Translations under genes and position numbers: made by a program | From: Streptomyces sp. CG4 | GTDB lineage: Bacteria; Actinomycetota; Actinomycetes; Streptomycetales; Streptomycetaceae | Length of the DNA stretch: 64,000 nucleotides | Direction of reading: 5' to 3' | Assembly: GCF_041080655.1 (NCBI RefSeq) | Contig: NZ_CP163525.1 | Span: forward strand, 6,882,001 to 6,946,000 | Shown here: positions 8,121 through 16,195 of the stretch, piece after piece | How the letters are laid out: the number at the start of each line of letters is the position of its first letter | Numbering within the stretch: position 1 is the stretch's first letter | Notes under the pieces: model-generated | What the model was told of the DNA's origin: nothing | The model's database searches: none | The model's input: only the letters and a program-made list of their open reading frames with translations

Positions 8121-9485
8121 TTACGCCGCCCTCGGCAACGTCGGGGCCGGTTCCGCGCGGTGCATCGATCCCGCGGCGCCCAGGTCCGCCAGGACGGCCG
8201 CCGCTGCTCGGTGAGCGGAGTGCAGGGCTCCCTGGACGGTGCTGGTGTCGCGGTGGTCGCCGCAGACGTACAGGCCGGCCAGGAGGCGTACCGGGCGGCG
8301 GAGGTCGTGCGGTGGGCGCATCGCGGGTACGGCCTCCGGGGTGTGGTGCACGGCCAGCGTCTCCCAGCGGCGCGTCGAGGTGCGGTAGAGGCGGGAGAGG
8401 TGGATGCGGACCGCGGTGTCGACGCCCTCGGGCGGAGCCCCGAGCACCGTCGAGGAGATCAGCACCCGGCCGACCGGCGCCCGGCTCGGGTCCACGTTGC
8501 TGAGCACCGCCGTGTGCGCCACCGGCCCGCCGCGGTCGGCGTCGAGCAGTAGGGAGGTGCCCGTCGCGAAGGCCGCCGCCGGTTCGTCGGTGGTGTGGTG
8601 GACCACGGTCACCGGATGGAAGTCCGGCACCCTGAGGCCCGGCAGCAGCAGCGCCGCGGCCCGCGCGTCCGTCGCGAGCAGTACCGCCCGGCAGCGGATC
8701 TCACCGTGCTCGGCGGTGGTCACCGAGGTGGTGCACACCGAGGTCACGCGCACACCGGTGCGCACGGTGCCGGGCGGCAGCGCCCGCGCCAGCAGCTCCG
8801 GCAGCACGTCCGCGCCGCCCTCCGGCACGCACAGCCGGCCGCTCGCGAAGGCGCGCAGCGCGAGGTCGGCGCACCTGCTGGAGGTGGTCAGCTCCGGGTC
8901 GCACAGCAGCGTGGCGAGCAGCGGGCGCAGAAAGCCCTCGACCGTGCGTGACGGCATCCCGCGCTGGGCGAGGGCCTGGCCGGCGGGCATCTCGGGGCGG
9001 GCCAGGACGCGCTCCACGGGCGTGGCGGCGATCCGGCCGAGCGCGGCGCCGAGCCGGGCCTGGTCGACCGCGCCGCCCACCGGCGCGCCGACCCGGCCGG
9101 GGGTGGCGGCCGGCCCCCTGGGGGCGCTCGCGAGGGCGCGCACCGCATGCAGTGCGCCCCGTGCGCTCCCCCCGCTCGCCGGAGCGCCCGCGCGCTGGGT
9201 GCGTCCGTCGCGGTGCAGCAGGACGCCGGGCGCGAAGGTGCGCAGGACCAGGGAGTCCAGGCCGGGGGTGGTGCGCAGTTCGGGGTAGGACGTGGACAGC
9301 AGCTGTCCGATGCGGTCGAGCCGGAAGCCGTCGACCTTCTCCGTCGACATGCGGCCGCCCACGTACGGGGCGGCCTCCAGGACGGCGGTCGAGATTCCTG
9401 CGCTGGTCAGCCGATGGGCCGCCGAGAGTCCGGCTGTTCCGGCTCCCACGATGACGACGTCCACCTGGTACGCGGGCTCAAGCAC
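8121..9485 (-). CDS. FAD-dependent oxidoreductase (amine oxidase/phytoene desaturase-like)
   Basis: A 454-residue protein with an N-terminal Rossmann FAD-binding motif (VDVVIVGAGTAGLSAAHRL, then the acidic end VLEA) and GGRMSTEKVDGFRLDRIGQ, the standard second motif of the protoporphyrinogen oxidase/amine oxidase/phytoene dehydrogenase superfamily. The C-terminus has the FAD-contact motif LAGLYVCGDHRDTSTVQGAL. GTG start, with GGAGGGG 6 nt upstream. The substrate cannot be inferred: no carotenoid or heme genes are adjacent. Confidence 0.8.
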   Translation of the reverse strand: MLEPAYQVDVVIVGAGTAGLSAAHRLTSAGISTAVLEAAPYVGGRMSTEKVDGFRLDRIGQLLSTSYPELRTTPGLDSLVLRTFAPGVLLHRDGRTQRAGAPASGGSARGALHAVRALASAPRGPAATPGRVGAPVGGAVDQARLGAALGRIAATPVERVLARPEMPAGQALAQRGMPSRTVEGFLRPLLATLLCDPELTTSSRCADLALRAFASGRLCVPEGGADVLPELLARALPPGTVRTGVRVTSVCTTSVTTAEHGEIRCRAVLLATDARAAALLLPGLRVPDFHPVTVVHHTTDEPAAAFATGTSLLLDADRGGPVAHTAVLSNVDPSRAPVGRVLISSTVLGAPPEGVDTAVRIHLSRLYRTSTRRWETLAVHHTPEAVPAMRPPHDLRRPVRLLAGLYVCGDHRDTSTVQGALHSAHRAAAAVLADLGAAGSMHRAEPAPTLPRAA

Positions 9486-9691
9486 GAGGCCCCTCCTGTG
9501 GTTGCGCGGCCGGTGGAGACGTCATGCCCCCAACTGGCTTCGGGGATACCCGAGTTCGGGTCGAGGTTAGGTCTGTGATCGGTCACAAACAGTCGCGCAT
9601 GGACAGAGCACGGTCGCATGGAGGTCGCATACGGTCACAAGAGGTCGCAGGACATCTCTGACGTACGTCGAGCCGTCGGGACCGAGGGCGT

Positions 9692-9760
9692 CAGGCCGCC
9701 GGGATCAGGAGCCTCAGGTCGCCCGGATCAGGGGCCTCAAGCCGCCGGGATCAGGGGCCT
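9692..9760. repeat. Three 23-bp tandem copies of an epimerase-gene tail
   Basis: Three consecutive 23-bp units (9692-9714, 9715-9737, 9738-9760) differ by only a few bases. The first begins CAGGCCGCCGGGATCAGG. A fourth degenerate unit runs into the stop and last codons of the epimerase gene (from 9761, CAGGCCGCTCGGATCG). The array therefore looks like tandem duplication of the 3' end of that gene. The preceding 120 bp also contain scattered short repeats of GGTCGCAT and GGTCACAA. Confidence 0.75.
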
Positions 9761-10653
9761 CAGGCCGCTCGGATCGCCTCCTCGATGCCCGGGAACGCGA
9801 ACCGGAACCCCGACTCCAACAGCCGCTTCGGCACCACCCGTTGGCTGCCCAGGACATCCCCGGCCATCTCGCCCAGCACCGCCCGCAGCACCGGCGCAGG
9901 CACCGCGAACGGGGCCGGACGGTGCAGGACGCGCGCCATCGCCGCCGTGATCTCACGGTTCGTCAGCGGCTCGGGGGCCGTCAGGTTGAACGGCCCGGAC
10001 AGGGTGTCGTCGTCGATGAGATACCGGATCGCGGCGACCTCGTCGTGCAGCGCGATGTACGACCAGTACTGCCGCCCGTCACCCAGCCGCCCCCCGAGCC
10101 CCGCGCGGAACAGCGGGAACAGCCGCCCCCAGGCCCCGCCGCCCCGGGCCACCACCAGCCCCGTCCGCGCGAACACCGTGCGTACGCCCGCCTCCTGCGC
10201 GGGCGCCGCCGCCTCCTCCCACTCCACGCACAGCGAGGGCAGGAAGCCGTCGCCCGGCGGCGCCTGCTCGTCCACCACGCGGTCGCCGGTGTCGCCGTAG
10301 ATACCGATCGCGCTGCCGCTGACGAAGACCCGGGGCGGCTCCGGCAGCGCGGCCACCGCCTCCGCCAGCGCGGCCGTGCCCAGCACCCGGCTGTCCCGCA
10401 GCAGCCGCTTGTACGCCGGTGTCCAGCGGCGGTCGCCGATCCCGGCCCCGGCCAGATCGACCACCGCGGCACAGCCGGTCAGCCCGACCGCGTCCACGTG
10501 CTGCCCGACCGGGTCCCAGCAGACCTCGCCCGGACCCGTGGCCGCCCGGCGCACCAGCCGGACCACCTCGTGCCCGTCCGCCGTCAGGGACCGCACCAGA
10601 GCGCTGCCGATGAGCCCGGACGCGCCGGCCACCGCGATACGGAGACGTTCCAT
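9760..10653 (-). CDS. TIGR01777-family NAD(P)-dependent epimerase (YfcH-like)
   Basis: A 297-residue protein of the atypical SDR group related to E. coli YfcH. It has the nucleotide-binding motif VAGASGLIGSALVRSL, the characteristic VVDLAGAGIGDRRW and SGSAIGIYGDTG, and the C-terminal DUF1731 domain (PAPVLRAVLGEMAGDVLGSQ). The reaction is unknown for the family; the nucleotide-diphosphate-sugar epimerase label rests on fold only. The ATG at 10653 is preferred over a longer frame to 10983. It is divergent from the GNAT gene. Confidence 0.88.
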   Translation of the reverse strand: MERLRIAVAGASGLIGSALVRSLTADGHEVVRLVRRAATGPGEVCWDPVGQHVDAVGLTGCAAVVDLAGAGIGDRRWTPAYKRLLRDSRVLGTAALAEAVAALPEPPRVFVSGSAIGIYGDTGDRVVDEQAPPGDGFLPSLCVEWEEAAAPAQEAGVRTVFARTGLVVARGGGAWGRLFPLFRAGLGGRLGDGRQYWSYIALHDEVAAIRYLIDDDTLSGPFNLTAPEPLTNREITAAMARVLHRPAPFAVPAPVLRAVLGEMAGDVLGSQRVVPKRLLESGFRFAFPGIEEAIRAA

Positions 10654-10718
10654 GGCTCCAGCATGCCCGTGCCAAAACCCCGTGAGGTGCTCCGGACACC
10701 CGTCGTAGGGTGATCGGC

Positions 10719-11198
10719 ATGCCGGAGCCATCCATACGCGTCGCCGTCGCCGGGGACGAGGAGGCACTCGCCCTCCTCGATCGCGCCACCTGGTCCACCC
10801 TGCACGCCGTCTCGCCGCAGCCGGAGGGGCCGTTCTTCGACGAGCGGCACGTCCCGCAGGACTACCTGGTCGCCGAGGCCGACGGCCGCGTCGTCGGCTA
10901 CGTCCGCATCGCCCGCCCCACCCCGCTCGCCTCCAACGCGCATGTGCTCCAGATCCAGGGCCTCGCCGTCGCCGACGAGGCACGCGGGCGGGGCCTCGGG
11001 CGCGCGCTGATCCGGGCCGCGGGCGAGGAGGCCCGCAGGCGCGGTGCGCGGCGGCTGACCCTGCGCGTCCTCGGGCACAACGCCCCGGCCCGCGCGCTGT
11101 ACGAGTCGGAGGGGTTCGCCGTCGAGGGCGTGCAGCCGGAGGAGTTCCTCCTCGACGGCGCCTACGTCGACGACGTACTCATGGGCCGGAAACTGTGA
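10719..11198 (+). CDS. GNAT-family N-acetyltransferase
   Basis: A 159-residue acetyl-CoA-dependent acetyltransferase. The acetyl-CoA pyrophosphate loop is visible (LAVADEARGRGLGRALIRAA), followed by LTLRVLGHNAPARALYESEGF, the typical motif B. The ATG at 10719 follows AGGGTGA; a GTG 9 nt upstream is also possible. The acceptor is unknown. Confidence 0.85.
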   Translation: MPEPSIRVAVAGDEEALALLDRATWSTLHAVSPQPEGPFFDERHVPQDYLVAEADGRVVGYVRIARPTPLASNAHVLQIQGLAVADEARGRGLGRALIRAAGEEARRRGARRLTLRVLGHNAPARALYESEGFAVEGVQPEEFLLDGAYVDDVLMGRKL

Positions 11199-11231
11199 CG
11201 GCCGGGGCCTGTCCCAGGAATCCCAGGAGTC

Positions 11232-12416
11232 CTAGGAGCTGACCAGCTGGCCCGTGTCCACCGGCACCGTCGCCGTGGCCGCGCGCTGGGCGTCGCCCGC
11301 CACCTCGTCCGCCGTCAGCACGTACCCCGTCTCGGCGTCCGAGGTGGAGCGGGCGAAGACCACCCCGAACACCCTGCCGTTCTTGGTCAGCAGCGGGCCG
11401 CCGGAGTTGCCCGGCCGGACCGTGGAGCGGATCGAGTAGATGTCCCGGGTGACCGTGGCGTCGTTGTAGATGTTCTGCCCCGTGGCCTGGACCCGGCTCG
11501 CCACCGTCGCCGCCTGCAGATTCAGGCCCCCGTCCTGCGGATAGCCCGCGACCACCGCCGAGTCGCCGCGCGCCGCGGTCGTGTCGAAGCGCAGCACCGG
11601 GGCATGCAGACCCGGCACATACAGCACCGCCACGTCCCGGTCGGGGTCGAAGAGCACCACCCGGGCCTCGTACGACCGCCCGACCCCGCCCACCCGGACG
11701 CTCGGCTGGTCGATGCCCGCCACCACATGGGCGTTGGTCATCACGTGCTGTGCGGAGTAGACGAAACCGCTGCCCTCGCGGCCCTCGTTGCCCGACACGC
11801 CCTCGATCTTGACCGTGCTCAGCTTCGCCGCGCTCGTCGCGGCCGGGGTGACGCTGTCGCCGGAGGGGCGGGCGACCCGGGCCGTCGACTCGTTCTCGAA
11901 CGGGTTGAAGACCTGGGGGAAGCCCGCCTCGGTCAGCGCCGACGTGGCCCGCGAGAACCACGCGGGCGTGGTGTCCGGCATCGCCTTCTGCACCGCACCC
12001 AGCAGCGTCGAGTTCCGTATCGCCGTCGTCAGCGTCTGGGACGGGGCCGCGCCCAGCACGCTCGCCGCCACCCAGGCGACGATCAGCACGGCGATCGAGT
12101 TCGCCGCCGCGCCCCCTATCCCGTCCACGACCCGCAGCGGGCCCCGGTCCAGCTCCCCGCGCAGCCGCAGCGCCAGCCGGCCCGCCAGCTCGTGCCCCAC
12201 CACCGCCGGCACCAGGACCGTCGCCACCGCGAGCACCGTCGCCTGCGCCGTGCCGCGCTGGGCCAGGGCGGTCACCCAGGGCAGCACCCACACACCGATG
12301 GCGGCGCCGCCGACGAACCCGGCCAGCGAGACACAGCCGGCCACGAGGCCGCGCCGGTATCCGGACGCCGCGTAGACGAGGATCACCAGCGCTAGCACCA
12401 GGTCGAGCAGGTCCAC
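11232..12416 (-). CDS. MarP-like membrane serine protease (CvpA plus trypsin domains)
   Basis: A 394-residue protein. Residues 1-130 hold four membrane segments of the CvpA/colicin V type (MDLLDLVLALVILVYAASGY). Residues about 195-394 form a chymotrypsin-fold protease with the triad His in MTNAHVV, Asp in DPDRDVAVL and Ser in RPGNSGGPLL. The architecture is that of mycobacterial MarP, a periplasm-facing protease needed for acid tolerance, in which a cysteine pair controls activity. I do not see an obvious cysteine pair here, so redox control may be absent. GTG start. Confidence 0.9.
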   Translation of the reverse strand: MDLLDLVLALVILVYAASGYRRGLVAGCVSLAGFVGGAAIGVWVLPWVTALAQRGTAQATVLAVATVLVPAVVGHELAGRLALRLRGELDRGPLRVVDGIGGAAANSIAVLIVAWVAASVLGAAPSQTLTTAIRNSTLLGAVQKAMPDTTPAWFSRATSALTEAGFPQVFNPFENESTARVARPSGDSVTPAATSAAKLSTVKIEGVSGNEGREGSGFVYSAQHVMTNAHVVAGIDQPSVRVGGVGRSYEARVVLFDPDRDVAVLYVPGLHAPVLRFDTTAARGDSAVVAGYPQDGGLNLQAATVASRVQATGQNIYNDATVTRDIYSIRSTVRPGNSGGPLLTKNGRVFGVVFARSTSDAETGYVLTADEVAGDAQRAATATVPVDTGQLVSS

Positions 12417-12619
12417 GGAGCCGCCTTTCTCTCGGACCCCTCAGTACGGACGGGACGGGCCCGGTGATCAGTCACCCACCCACACGCGAGAACGGCCACC
12501 GGGCGGCGAACCGGCCACGTATGTGTGTACCCCCAGAAACGTCCCGGACAGGGACGATGGTTCCGCCAGGTGGCACAGCGCACATCGCGGGCGGGGCCCG
12601 GCGGCCCGAGAGTGGGATC

Positions 12620-13861
12620 ATGTTCGCCGTCCGAAGAACACCGGAGAAGCCCGGAACCCCGCGGATATCGGGGACACCGGCCAACGAGAGCCCCGTGCAC
12701 CCGCCGGCATCGGGGAAACCGGGGACCGGGACAACCGGAACCCCGCCGACCCCGGCATCGGGGACACCCGAGACCGGGACGCAGGAACCGCCGGGGCCGG
12801 CGGAGAGCGCGGAGCCACCGGAGAGACCGAAGCCACCTGAGCCACCTGAGCCGCCTCAGCCACTGGAGACGCAGGGCATACCGGAGCTGCCGGGGACCCC
12901 GCGGAAGCCGGAGGCGATGCGGACACGGGGTGCGCCGGGTACGGCGGGTACGGCGGGGACACGCAGCCGGTTCGGCCGGCGCATACCCGGTGGCCTGCTG
13001 GTGCTGCTCGGCAGTCTGCCCGGCCTGGCGGCGATCGTCGCGCTCTCCCTGTTCGCCCACGGTGTCGAGGACACCACCGTGGCCCAGGACGGGCCCCTGC
13101 CGGCCCGCGCTCCGGCCTTCCACCGCGCCGCCCGGCCGCACATCGTGCCCCGCTCCGTCTGGCTGGGCACCGCCGGCCGCGCCCAGCCGCCGCCCCCGCG
13201 CTACGACGACAAGGTGATCGCCGTCTTCCTCCACCACACCGACTCGCCGGGCAACTACGACTGTGCCGACGTGCCGAACATCATCCGCCACCTGTACGCC
13301 GGCCAGACCGGCGACCGGCACTGGGACGACATCGGCTACAACTTCCTCGTCGACCGCTGCGGCACTATCTACGAAGGGCGCGCCGGAGGCTCCGACCGGG
13401 CCGTCATCGGCGCCCACACCCTGGGCTTCAACCACCGCACCGCCGGGATCGCCGCGATCGGCACCTTCACCGCCGGGGTGCCCGTGCCCAAGGCCATGAC
13501 CGACGCGATCGCCGCCCTCGCCGCCTGGAAACTGGGCCTCGCCGACATCGACCCGCGCGCGAACGTCCGCCTCGTCTCCAGCGACAGCCACAGCCGCTTC
13601 CAGCTCGGCACCGCCGTCACCCTGCCCGCCCTGGCCGGCCACAAGGACGGCTACATGACCAACTGTCCCGGCGTCGCCCTCACCGTCCTCCTGCCCGAGA
13701 TCAGGGAGCACGCCGCCCGTCTCCAGGGCCGGACCACCCCGGCCGTCCCCAGCCGGACCATTCCGGTTCTGCCGGGCCGGGCCGGCCCCGCCTTCCCGGG
13801 CTGGACCGCCCCCGTTCTCCCGGGCCGGCCGGCCCCCGGGGCGCTCACAGGAACCCCCTAG
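12620..13861 (+). CDS. Membrane-anchored PGRP/N-acetylmuramoyl-L-alanine amidase
   Basis: A peptidoglycan amidase of the amidase_2/PGRP type. From the ATG at 12620 the protein has a cytoplasmic Pro/Gly/Glu-rich segment (residues 1-110, with PPEPPEPP repeats), one membrane segment (GGLLVLLGSLPGLAAIVALS), then the catalytic domain. Zinc ligands and active residues are visible: His-His in VFLHHTDSPGN, Tyr in IGYNFLVDRCGTIYEGR, and His/Cys in GHKDGYMTNCPG. A low-complexity Pro/Arg tail follows. The frame is open from 12464, so the start is uncertain. It is divergent from the MarP-like gene. Confidence 0.82.
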   Translation: MFAVRRTPEKPGTPRISGTPANESPVHPPASGKPGTGTTGTPPTPASGTPETGTQEPPGPAESAEPPERPKPPEPPEPPQPLETQGIPELPGTPRKPEAMRTRGAPGTAGTAGTRSRFGRRIPGGLLVLLGSLPGLAAIVALSLFAHGVEDTTVAQDGPLPARAPAFHRAARPHIVPRSVWLGTAGRAQPPPPRYDDKVIAVFLHHTDSPGNYDCADVPNIIRHLYAGQTGDRHWDDIGYNFLVDRCGTIYEGRAGGSDRAVIGAHTLGFNHRTAGIAAIGTFTAGVPVPKAMTDAIAALAAWKLGLADIDPRANVRLVSSDSHSRFQLGTAVTLPALAGHKDGYMTNCPGVALTVLLPEIREHAARLQGRTTPAVPSRTIPVLPGRAGPAFPGWTAPVLPGRPAPGALTGTP

Positions 13862-13924
13862 CCGCCACGCAGCCTTCTCCGAGCCCCGCGCCCTACGGTC
13901 GGGGACGACACCAGCCGGCCAGAG

Positions 13925-14179
13925 GTGATCACGGAGGTGGGGATCACGAACAGCACGCGTACACATGCCGAGACCACGGAGCGGACCCGCCGGACATGGA
14001 CCGCGCGCGGCCCCTGGGCGGCGCTCTGCGCGGCCGCCACCGTCGTCCTGGGCCCGGCCGCGGTCACCGCGTCCGCCCTCGACCAGGCGAACGCCGCGCC
14101 GCTGCACCACACGGAGCGGGCCGGCCGGGCCCAGGGGTATCCGCCGGCCGACGCCGTCCACGGGCGCTCGGCCGGCTGA
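13925..14179 (+). CDS. Small putative secreted protein
   Basis: An 84-residue frame. It has an Arg-rich N-terminus, a hydrophobic stretch (WAALCAAATVVLGPAAVTAS), an ALDQANAAP signal-peptidase-like site, and a short polar C-terminus. No family is recognised. The start could be GTG 13925 or GTG 13937. It overlaps no other likely gene, has good third-position GC, and lies just after the amidase on the same strand. Whether it is expressed is uncertain. Confidence 0.45.
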   Translation: MITEVGITNSTRTHAETTERTRRTWTARGPWAALCAAATVVLGPAAVTASALDQANAAPLHHTERAGRAQGYPPADAVHGRSAG

Positions 14180-14190
14180 GCCGGAGCCGG

Positions 14191-14709
14191 CTACTCCCGG
14201 AAGCGGTCCCACAGCCGCGGAAACCGTTCGGCGAGGGCCCGCTCGTTCTCGAAGTCCACCGGTGTGCCCTCCGGCTCGGCGGGGGCCGGGGCGATGCCCA
14301 GGTCCGGTGCGACGGTGCCGGTCAGCTGCTCGTAGGCCTCGTCCGCCGCATAGCCCAGCTCCTCGCCGTCGCCGTCGATCTCCTCGTCGAACTCGCCCAG
14401 CAGCTCGGCCAGTGAGTCCGGCTCGTGCACGGCGCCCTCGTAGACCTCCCGGCCCTGGCCGATCAGCCAGCAGCGGAAGAAGTCGAACGCGTCGTCGCTG
14501 GCCCCGTCCAGCAACACCCAGGCGGCACCCCACAGGTCCCAGCGGTAGGCGCGGTTGTAGCGGGCCTCGAAGTGACGGGCGAAGTCCAGGACCATGTCGG
14601 GGTCCAGCTGGAGCAGCCGGTCCACGAGCACGTCGGCCTGTTCCTCGGGATCGCCCTCGGCGGTCTCGCGGGCGGCGTCGATCAGCTCCCAGAACTCCGT
14701 CTCGTCCAT
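14191..14709 (-). CDS. DUF4240 domain protein
   Basis: A 172-residue acidic protein. The N-terminal MDETEFWELIDAARE and the following RLLQLDPDMVLDFARHF, RAYRWDLWGAAWVLL and DDAFDFFRCWLIGQGREVYE are the hallmarks of DUF4240, a soluble family of unknown function common in Streptomyces. The ATG directly follows a GTG (14710-14712); either could start translation. It is divergent from nothing close and ends near the small secreted gene's 3' end. Confidence 0.85.
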   Translation of the reverse strand: MDETEFWELIDAARETAEGDPEEQADVLVDRLLQLDPDMVLDFARHFEARYNRAYRWDLWGAAWVLLDGASDDAFDFFRCWLIGQGREVYEGAVHEPDSLAELLGEFDEEIDGDGEELGYAADEAYEQLTGTVAPDLGIAPAPAEPEGTPVDFENERALAERFPRLWDRFRE

Positions 14710-14775
14710 CACGGCACCAGCATCGGGCCTCCACCGGTGGGACGCACGCGGAGTACACCGGAGTACGGCGGATCG

Positions 14776-15840
14776 TTATCCGGCGTCCGCGGAGTCCGTC
14801 CAGGGGCGCCGGCGGTCGCCCGTACGGCCGTAGAGCGCCGCCAGCCGAGCCGCATCCGCCGCGAACCGCTCCCGCAGGCTCTGCGGGGCCAGCACCTCGG
14901 CCTCTGCCCCGAGGGCCGTCAGCTGTGTGTACGCGACCTCCTCGGACTCCACCGGCAGCGTCACCGTCACCCAGCCCGCGCCGTCCGGCTCGCCCAGCCC
15001 GCTCAGCGCCGTGCGCGCCGCCACCGGTTCGACGGCGTACCGCAGCCTGCGCACGCCCAGCGGGGACAGCCGTACGACGACCTCGGCGCGCAGGATCGAG
15101 CGTGCGAACCGCTCGGCCTGCTCGGCCCAGTAGCCGGGCAGGCCGAACTCCGGATCACGGGAGAACCGTTCCTCCAGAGGATCCACGGCACGGAACCGGT
15201 CGATCCGGTAGGTCCGGTAGGGCTGGTATGCCCCGGAGGAGTCGTCTCCCGAGTCGCCCTCCGAGGAGTCGCCGTCGGCCACCCGCGCGCACAGGTACCA
15301 GACGCCCGCCTTCAGCACGAGCCCGTACGGCTCCAGCAGCCGCTCGACCTCGCGGTCACCCCGCCGGTACCGGGCGGTGACGCGGCGGTCGTCCCACACC
15401 GCCTCCGCGACCACCGGCAGCAGCGCGGGCGTCTCCGGCTCCTGGAACCAGGCCGGCGCGTCCAGATGGAACCGCTGGGCGGCGCTGTCCGGGGCGTCCC
15501 GCAGCGAGGGCAGCAGCGCCGCGGAGACCTTCAGCCGGGCCGCGGAGGCGGCGTCCTCCAGCCCCATCTCCCTGAGCGCCCTGGGCACCCCGCTCAGGAA
15601 CAGCGCCTCCGCCTCGCTCCTGGCCAGGCCCGTCAGCCGGGTCCGGTAGCCGCCGATCAGCCGGTATCCGCCGGCCCGCCCCCGGTCCGCGTACACCGGC
15701 ACGCCGGCCTCCGACAGCGCCTGCGCGTCCCGGGTGACCGTCCGCTCCGACACCTCCAGCTCCCGGGCGAGTTCGGCGGCGGTCATGGACGGCCGGGACT
15801 GCAGCAGGAGCACCATCTTGATGAGCCGGGCCGCACGCAT
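14776..15840 (-). CDS. WYL-domain transcriptional regulator
   Basis: A 354-residue protein with an N-terminal winged helix-turn-helix of the DeoR/HTH_11 type (MTAAELARELEVSERTVTRD) and a C-terminal WYL domain (LLEPYGLVLKAGVWYLCARV, then YRTYRIDRFRAVDPLEERF). WYL domains bind nucleic-acid-like or nucleotide ligands, and many such regulators control DNA-damage or housekeeping genes. An acidic Ser/Asp/Gly insert (DGDSSEGDSGDDSSG) interrupts the WYL domain in a surface loop. No adjacent target operon is evident. Confidence 0.9.
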   Translation of the reverse strand: MRAARLIKMVLLLQSRPSMTAAELARELEVSERTVTRDAQALSEAGVPVYADRGRAGGYRLIGGYRTRLTGLARSEAEALFLSGVPRALREMGLEDAASAARLKVSAALLPSLRDAPDSAAQRFHLDAPAWFQEPETPALLPVVAEAVWDDRRVTARYRRGDREVERLLEPYGLVLKAGVWYLCARVADGDSSEGDSGDDSSGAYQPYRTYRIDRFRAVDPLEERFSRDPEFGLPGYWAEQAERFARSILRAEVVVRLSPLGVRRLRYAVEPVAARTALSGLGEPDGAGWVTVTLPVESEEVAYTQLTALGAEAEVLAPQSLRERFAADAARLAALYGRTGDRRRPWTDSADAG

Positions 15841-15875
15841 GCCGCCAGCCTGCCACGAAGCGTGCCGCCCCGGCG

Positions 15876-16166
15876 GTGAGCATGGGGGAGGCGTGGGCGG
15901 CTCGTAACGCGCGGGCGCCTCCGGTTCCGCCGCGGGATCAGGCCGACGGCCCGGCTGCCCGGCCGTACACGGTCATCGCCCACGCCCGCGGCGAGGCCGT
16001 CCTGGACGGCGAACGCCGCCCGGCGGGTGGTGGCGGTCTGGGCCGGCTGGCCGAACTCCACGAGGCGCTGGCGCGATGCGACGAAACGCCGAGCGGCGGA
16101 TGGGGAAGGGTGCCCTTCTCCATCCGCCGCAACGGCGAGCGATCTCGACGGGGGGACCGGCGGTGA
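15876..16166 (+). CDS. Doubtful small protein
   Basis: A 96-codon frame that starts GTG 36 bp from the divergent WYL gene. It has good third-position GC and a plausible core (YTVIAHARGEAVLDGERR), but no recognised family. Its last third reads through the strong hairpin at 16094-16129, which argues against it or suggests a degraded gene. The rest of the 15841-16195 interval holds only hairpins. Confidence 0.25.
   Translation: MSMGEAWAARNARAPPVPPRDQADGPAARPYTVIAHARGEAVLDGERRPAGGGGLGRLAELHEALARCDETPSGGWGRVPFSIRRNGERSRRGDRR
16094..16129. terminator. Hairpin downstream of aceE
   Basis: Stem arm CGGCGGATGGGGAAGGG (16094-16110) pairs with CCCTTCTCCATCCGCCG with one G-T wobble and a very tight loop. 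It lies 67 bp after the aceE stop. A smaller inverted repeat (GGACCGGC / GCCGGTCC) sits between. It is likely the aceE terminator. Confidence 0.65.
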
Positions 16167-16195
16167 CTGACGGCCGGTCCGACCCGTCGGTCGGC

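Noticed and set aside
12464..12619. N-terminal extension of the PGRP amidase
   Set aside because: The frame is open, but the extra 52 residues lack similarity to anything I know and the ATG at 12620 has a better upstream sequence. The true start remains uncertain.
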